Part shown: one piece after another, positions 4,791-6,780 of the stretch
Numbering within the stretch: the stretch's first letter is position 1
Layout: each line of letters starts with the position of its first letter
Assembly: GCA_003535395.1 (NCBI GenBank)
Contig: DOHE01000319.1
Location: 1-6,780 of the forward strand
Reading direction: 5' to 3'
Length of the DNA stretch: 6,780 bases
Origin: Clostridiales bacterium
Lineage (GTDB): Bacteria; Bacillota; Clostridia; UBA8921
Position numbers and translations under genes: made by a program
Notes under the pieces: model-generated
Database searches by the model: none
What the model was told of the DNA's origin: nothing
The model's input: the letters and a program-made list of their open reading frames with translations, nothing else

Positions 4791-6269
4791 CTACCGGGAC
4801 TTGCGCTGCCGGATGATTTCCTTTAGCCGCTTTTCCATCTGCTTTGCGATCTCCGTATATTTCCGGTACAGATTCGTCGTTTGCTCCGCATCTTCTTTGA
4901 TATTATACAACTGTGCCGGTTCGGCATCCTCCCGGAGTTTGCCCTCAAGGTCATAATTGCTGTTCCTGTAACCCAGTTTTGCCATATATGCCGTGCCGAA
5001 AATGCTCATGGCATCCGGTTGAGGCATGTACACCCAGTCCCCGCTGCGCAGGGCACTCCCCTTTCCGGTATAGACCATGTCCATTCGTATGGCAGGGGTA
5101 TCGGCAGGATGCTCCAGCATCGGCAACTGATTTACGCTGTCAGGAGCCGCATTTTTCGGCAAAGGGATGCCTGCCGCTGCCATGAAGGTAGCAAATAAAT
5201 CGGTAAGACACAGCAGTTTGTCACATTCCGTCCCGGCAGGAATCCGTCCCGGCCAGCGTGCCATAAACGGAACCCGGTGCCCGCCCTCCCAGGCGCTGGT
5301 TTTCTGCCCCAGCAGCCTGCCCATGCTGCGGTGGCCCAACTCCATGGCTTCCTGAAAATGAATCCCCCCGTTGTCACTGGTAAAAATGACAAGGGTATCC
5401 TCCGTCTGCCCGCATTCTTCCAGTGTTCTCAAAACGATCCCTACTGCTTTGTCCTGCTGCTGGATGAAATCCCCCAGCTCACCTGCCTGGCTGGTCCCCC
5501 TGAATTCCTCCGATGGCAGCAGCGGCACATGCGGAGCGAAAAAGGGCAGATAGATAAAAAACGGCTTATGTTTACTGCGGTTGCGAATATATTCACTTGC
5601 CCGCTCCGCCAGGATCAGATCGACGCGACTCAAATCACAGGCTTCATGTGCTGCCTTTGCCCCTGTACTGCCCCCCCATTCCCCGGTGAATTTCCATTGC
5701 TGGGAACGTTTTTCGGTGATTATTACCGGATCTTCCGGATCTTGTCGGTACACCCGGTTGTTTTCAATAAAAACGAAGGGCGGTTCCGAATGAGTGTTTG
5801 GCATGCCAAAGTAATAGTCAAAGCCGGTAGTATTGGGCCCGGGATCAAGATCCCCGTTCCAGAACGCACTGTCGTGTTTCTGATGAAGCCCCCAACCTAA
5901 ATGCCACTTACCGAAAGCCGCGGTATCATATCCGTTGTCCTTGAGCACCCGCGGCAGCAGGATCTCATTTTCCTGGAAAGTATAATTCGGCAGCTTCCGC
6001 TCCGCCCGCCAGTAGTAACGCCCGGCCAGTATTCCGTACCGTGTCGGCTGACATACCGCTGCCGGCGCATGCGCATCAGAAAATCGGACCCCCTGAGAGC
6101 AGAGCAGGTCGATCTTGGGAGTATGGATCCGGCTGGCACCATAGCAGCTCAGATCCCCATACCCCAGATCATCCGCCAGCATCAGGATAATATTCGGCCT
6201 GCAGGGCTCACGGAGCTCGTCGGCACCCCCTGCTGCTGTGCTGCTGTTTTTCATGACTGAATCTGACAT
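4791..6269 (-). CDS. Cys-type sulfatase (sulfatase S1 family), cytoplasmic
   Basis: This 492-aa enzyme should hydrolyse sulfate esters. It has the full alkaline-phosphatase-fold sulfatase set. LADDLGYGD (31-39) gives metal-binding Asp 33/34. CQPTR (73-77) is the C-x-P-x-R motif, in which Cys73 becomes formylglycine. GKWHLG (120-125), HVP with His247, SDNGG (298-302) and GQKTSAWEGGHRVPF (321-335) complete the site. No signal peptide or membrane segment is seen, so it should act inside the cell on imported sulfated sugars or similar small substrates. The exact substrate cannot be read. A Cys-type enzyme in an anaerobe needs a radical SAM maturase, and none is clearly present here. The ATG at 6269 is chosen because GTGAGGG (6277-6283) lies 7 nt upstream. 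A TTG at 6317 would lie upstream of the likely -10 box. Confidence 0.93.
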   Translation of the reverse strand: MSDSVMKNSSTAAGGADELREPCRPNIILMLADDLGYGDLSCYGASRIHTPKIDLLCSQGVRFSDAHAPAAVCQPTRYGILAGRYYWRAERKLPNYTFQENEILLPRVLKDNGYDTAAFGKWHLGWGLHQKHDSAFWNGDLDPGPNTTGFDYYFGMPNTHSEPPFVFIENNRVYRQDPEDPVIITEKRSQQWKFTGEWGGSTGAKAAHEACDLSRVDLILAERASEYIRNRSKHKPFFIYLPFFAPHVPLLPSEEFRGTSQAGELGDFIQQQDKAVGIVLRTLEECGQTEDTLVIFTSDNGGIHFQEAMELGHRSMGRLLGQKTSAWEGGHRVPFMARWPGRIPAGTECDKLLCLTDLFATFMAAAGIPLPKNAAPDSVNQLPMLEHPADTPAIRMDMVYTGKGSALRSGDWVYMPQPDAMSIFGTAYMAKLGYRNSNYDLEGKLREDAEPAQLYNIKEDAEQTTNLYRKYTEIAKQMEKRLKEIIRQRKSR

Positions 6270-6300
6270 GTCTGCACCCTCACTTTCGTTATTGCTTTTT

Positions 6301-6330
6301 ATTATATTGCGCGGCAATTTTCCTTGTAAA
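6301..6330 (-). promoter_or_regulatory. Sulfatase promoter
   Basis: On the minus strand a perfect -10 TATAAT (6306-6301) is paired at 18 nt with TTTACA (6330-6325), one mismatch from the -35 consensus. Transcription should begin near 6294, leaving a leader of about 25 nt before the ATG at 6269. This supports that start and indicates expression separate from the rest of the locus. Confidence 0.72.
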
Positions 6331-6503
6331 TGCTAATTCAAGACATCTATATGCTGTTTTTGGATATGATGTACGGAACGGACGAAAATCGTGGAACTGT
6401 TTCCAATGATGCTGACAGATTTCATCACAAAAACGCCGGATGGAGAACTCTCTGAGGTCATCGCACCAAACAGCATAAGTCTCATAATTTATTTGCCATT
6501 CTA

Positions 6504-6531
6504 TTGACACTGCAAACGTTTCTGTTATAAT
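6504..6531 (+). promoter_or_regulatory. Consensus promoter of the HipA/CtkA-like gene
   Basis: TTGACA (6504-6509) and TATAAT (6526-6531) are both perfect sigma-70-type boxes, 16 nt apart. The -10 box is 21 nt ahead of the start codon at 6553. The leader would be very short, and no obvious operator palindrome is seen around the boxes. Confidence 0.85.
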
Positions 6532-6552
6532 GATTTACATCGAGGTGAATGT

Positions 6553-6780
6553 ATGGACTTTTCAAATTATCCATTGAGCGGCCGGTATTATGGCGGCTCA
6601 GAAAAGAAAGTCAGTATTATAATTAATGGGTCTCCCTATATGCTAAAGTTTCAGAAGAAGAACGCCTTCGGCATACGATATAACCATATCTCAGAGTATA
6701 TTGGTTCTCACGTGTTTGCATTGCTCGGTTTTCCGACCCAGGAGACATATCTGGGAACTTATCGGGGAGAACAGGTTGTT
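6553..6780 (+). CDS. HipA/CtkA-like kinase, N-terminal part (runs off the right edge)
   Basis: The first 76 codons are present and the frame is open at the edge. The sequence has the style of CtkA/HipA-family Ser/Thr kinases. YYGGSEKKVSIIINGSPYMLKFQKK (about 12-36) includes Lys32 as a candidate ATP-binding lysine. It is followed by HISEYIGSHVFALLGFPTQETYLGTYRGEQV (45-75), an alpha-helix plus strand pattern seen in these proteins. HipA kinases phosphorylate cellular targets such as glutamyl-tRNA synthetase and act as toxins with a HipB antitoxin, while CtkA-type members are often found alone. No HipB-like gene precedes this one, and any partner could lie beyond the window. The start is supported by GAGG (6542-6545), 7 nt from the ATG, and the consensus promoter. 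The catalytic core is outside the window, so activity cannot be judged. Confidence 0.75.
   Translation, partial: MDFSNYPLSGRYYGGSEKKVSIIINGSPYMLKFQKKNAFGIRYNHISEYIGSHVFALLGFPTQETYLGTYRGEQVV

Noticed and set aside
6270..6317. N-terminal extension of the sulfatase from a TTG at 6317
   Set aside because: The TATAAT at 6301-6306 would lie inside the coding sequence, and the ATG at 6269 has a better ribosome binding site.
6289..6510. 73-codon minus-strand open frame between the sulfatase and the HipA/CtkA-like gene
   Set aside because: It would start with GTG inside the HipA-like promoter and has no good ribosome binding site. It contains the sulfatase promoter, and its translation resembles no family I recognise. 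The plus strand over the same stretch also gives only short unrecognised frames.

Overview
The window looks like a chromosomal accessory region of an anaerobic, gut-type Firmicute, probably a Clostridia/Lachnospiraceae relative. This is inferred from the gene content (Cys-type sulfatase, radical SAM enzyme, URO-D-like protein, AraC regulator), the GGAGG-type ribosome binding sites and the protein style. No rRNA or other marker gene is present, so the assignment is soft. No tRNA, CRISPR array or insertion sequence was seen.

Left flank (1 to about 1300, visibly AT-richer). At the window edge is the 5' part of a minus-strand KilA-N domain gene. Its N-terminal end is continuous with the decayed remains of a Phd/YefM-type antitoxin. 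Next comes an intact minus-strand toxin-antitoxin operon: a Phd/YefM-type antitoxin (963-1235) and a RelE/ParE-type toxin (662-976), overlapping by 14 nt. It is driven by a near-consensus promoter whose -10 box sits between the arms of a 10-bp inverted repeat. A strong hairpin follows the toxin gene.

Centre (1436-6269, GC-richer). A probable two-gene minus-strand operon encodes a URO-D-superfamily protein (2520-3656) and then a radical SAM protein (1436-2434). Divergent from it is an AraC-family regulator (3902-4726). The roughly 245-nt divergent region holds several short tandem repeats, which are candidate regulator sites. Convergent with the regulator, behind a shared bidirectional terminator, is a Cys-type sulfatase without a signal peptide (4791-6269) that has its own promoter. 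The natural reading is an AraC-controlled catabolic or cofactor-processing locus. The link between the sulfatase and the URO-D/radical SAM pair is inference from proximity only.

Right flank (6270-6780, AT-richer again). A 283-nt divergent intergenic region carries two good promoters pointing outward. One serves the sulfatase. The other serves a plus-strand HipA/CtkA-like kinase gene that runs off the window edge. The GC-richer metabolic genes therefore lie between toxin-antitoxin or defence-type genes, as expected of an acquired cassette.

The most unusual features are the antitoxin relic joined to a KilA-N gene, a 15-bp tandem triplication that repeats the URO-D stop codon three times in frame, the repeat-rich AraC divergent region, and the uncharacterised URO-D-like/radical SAM pair.
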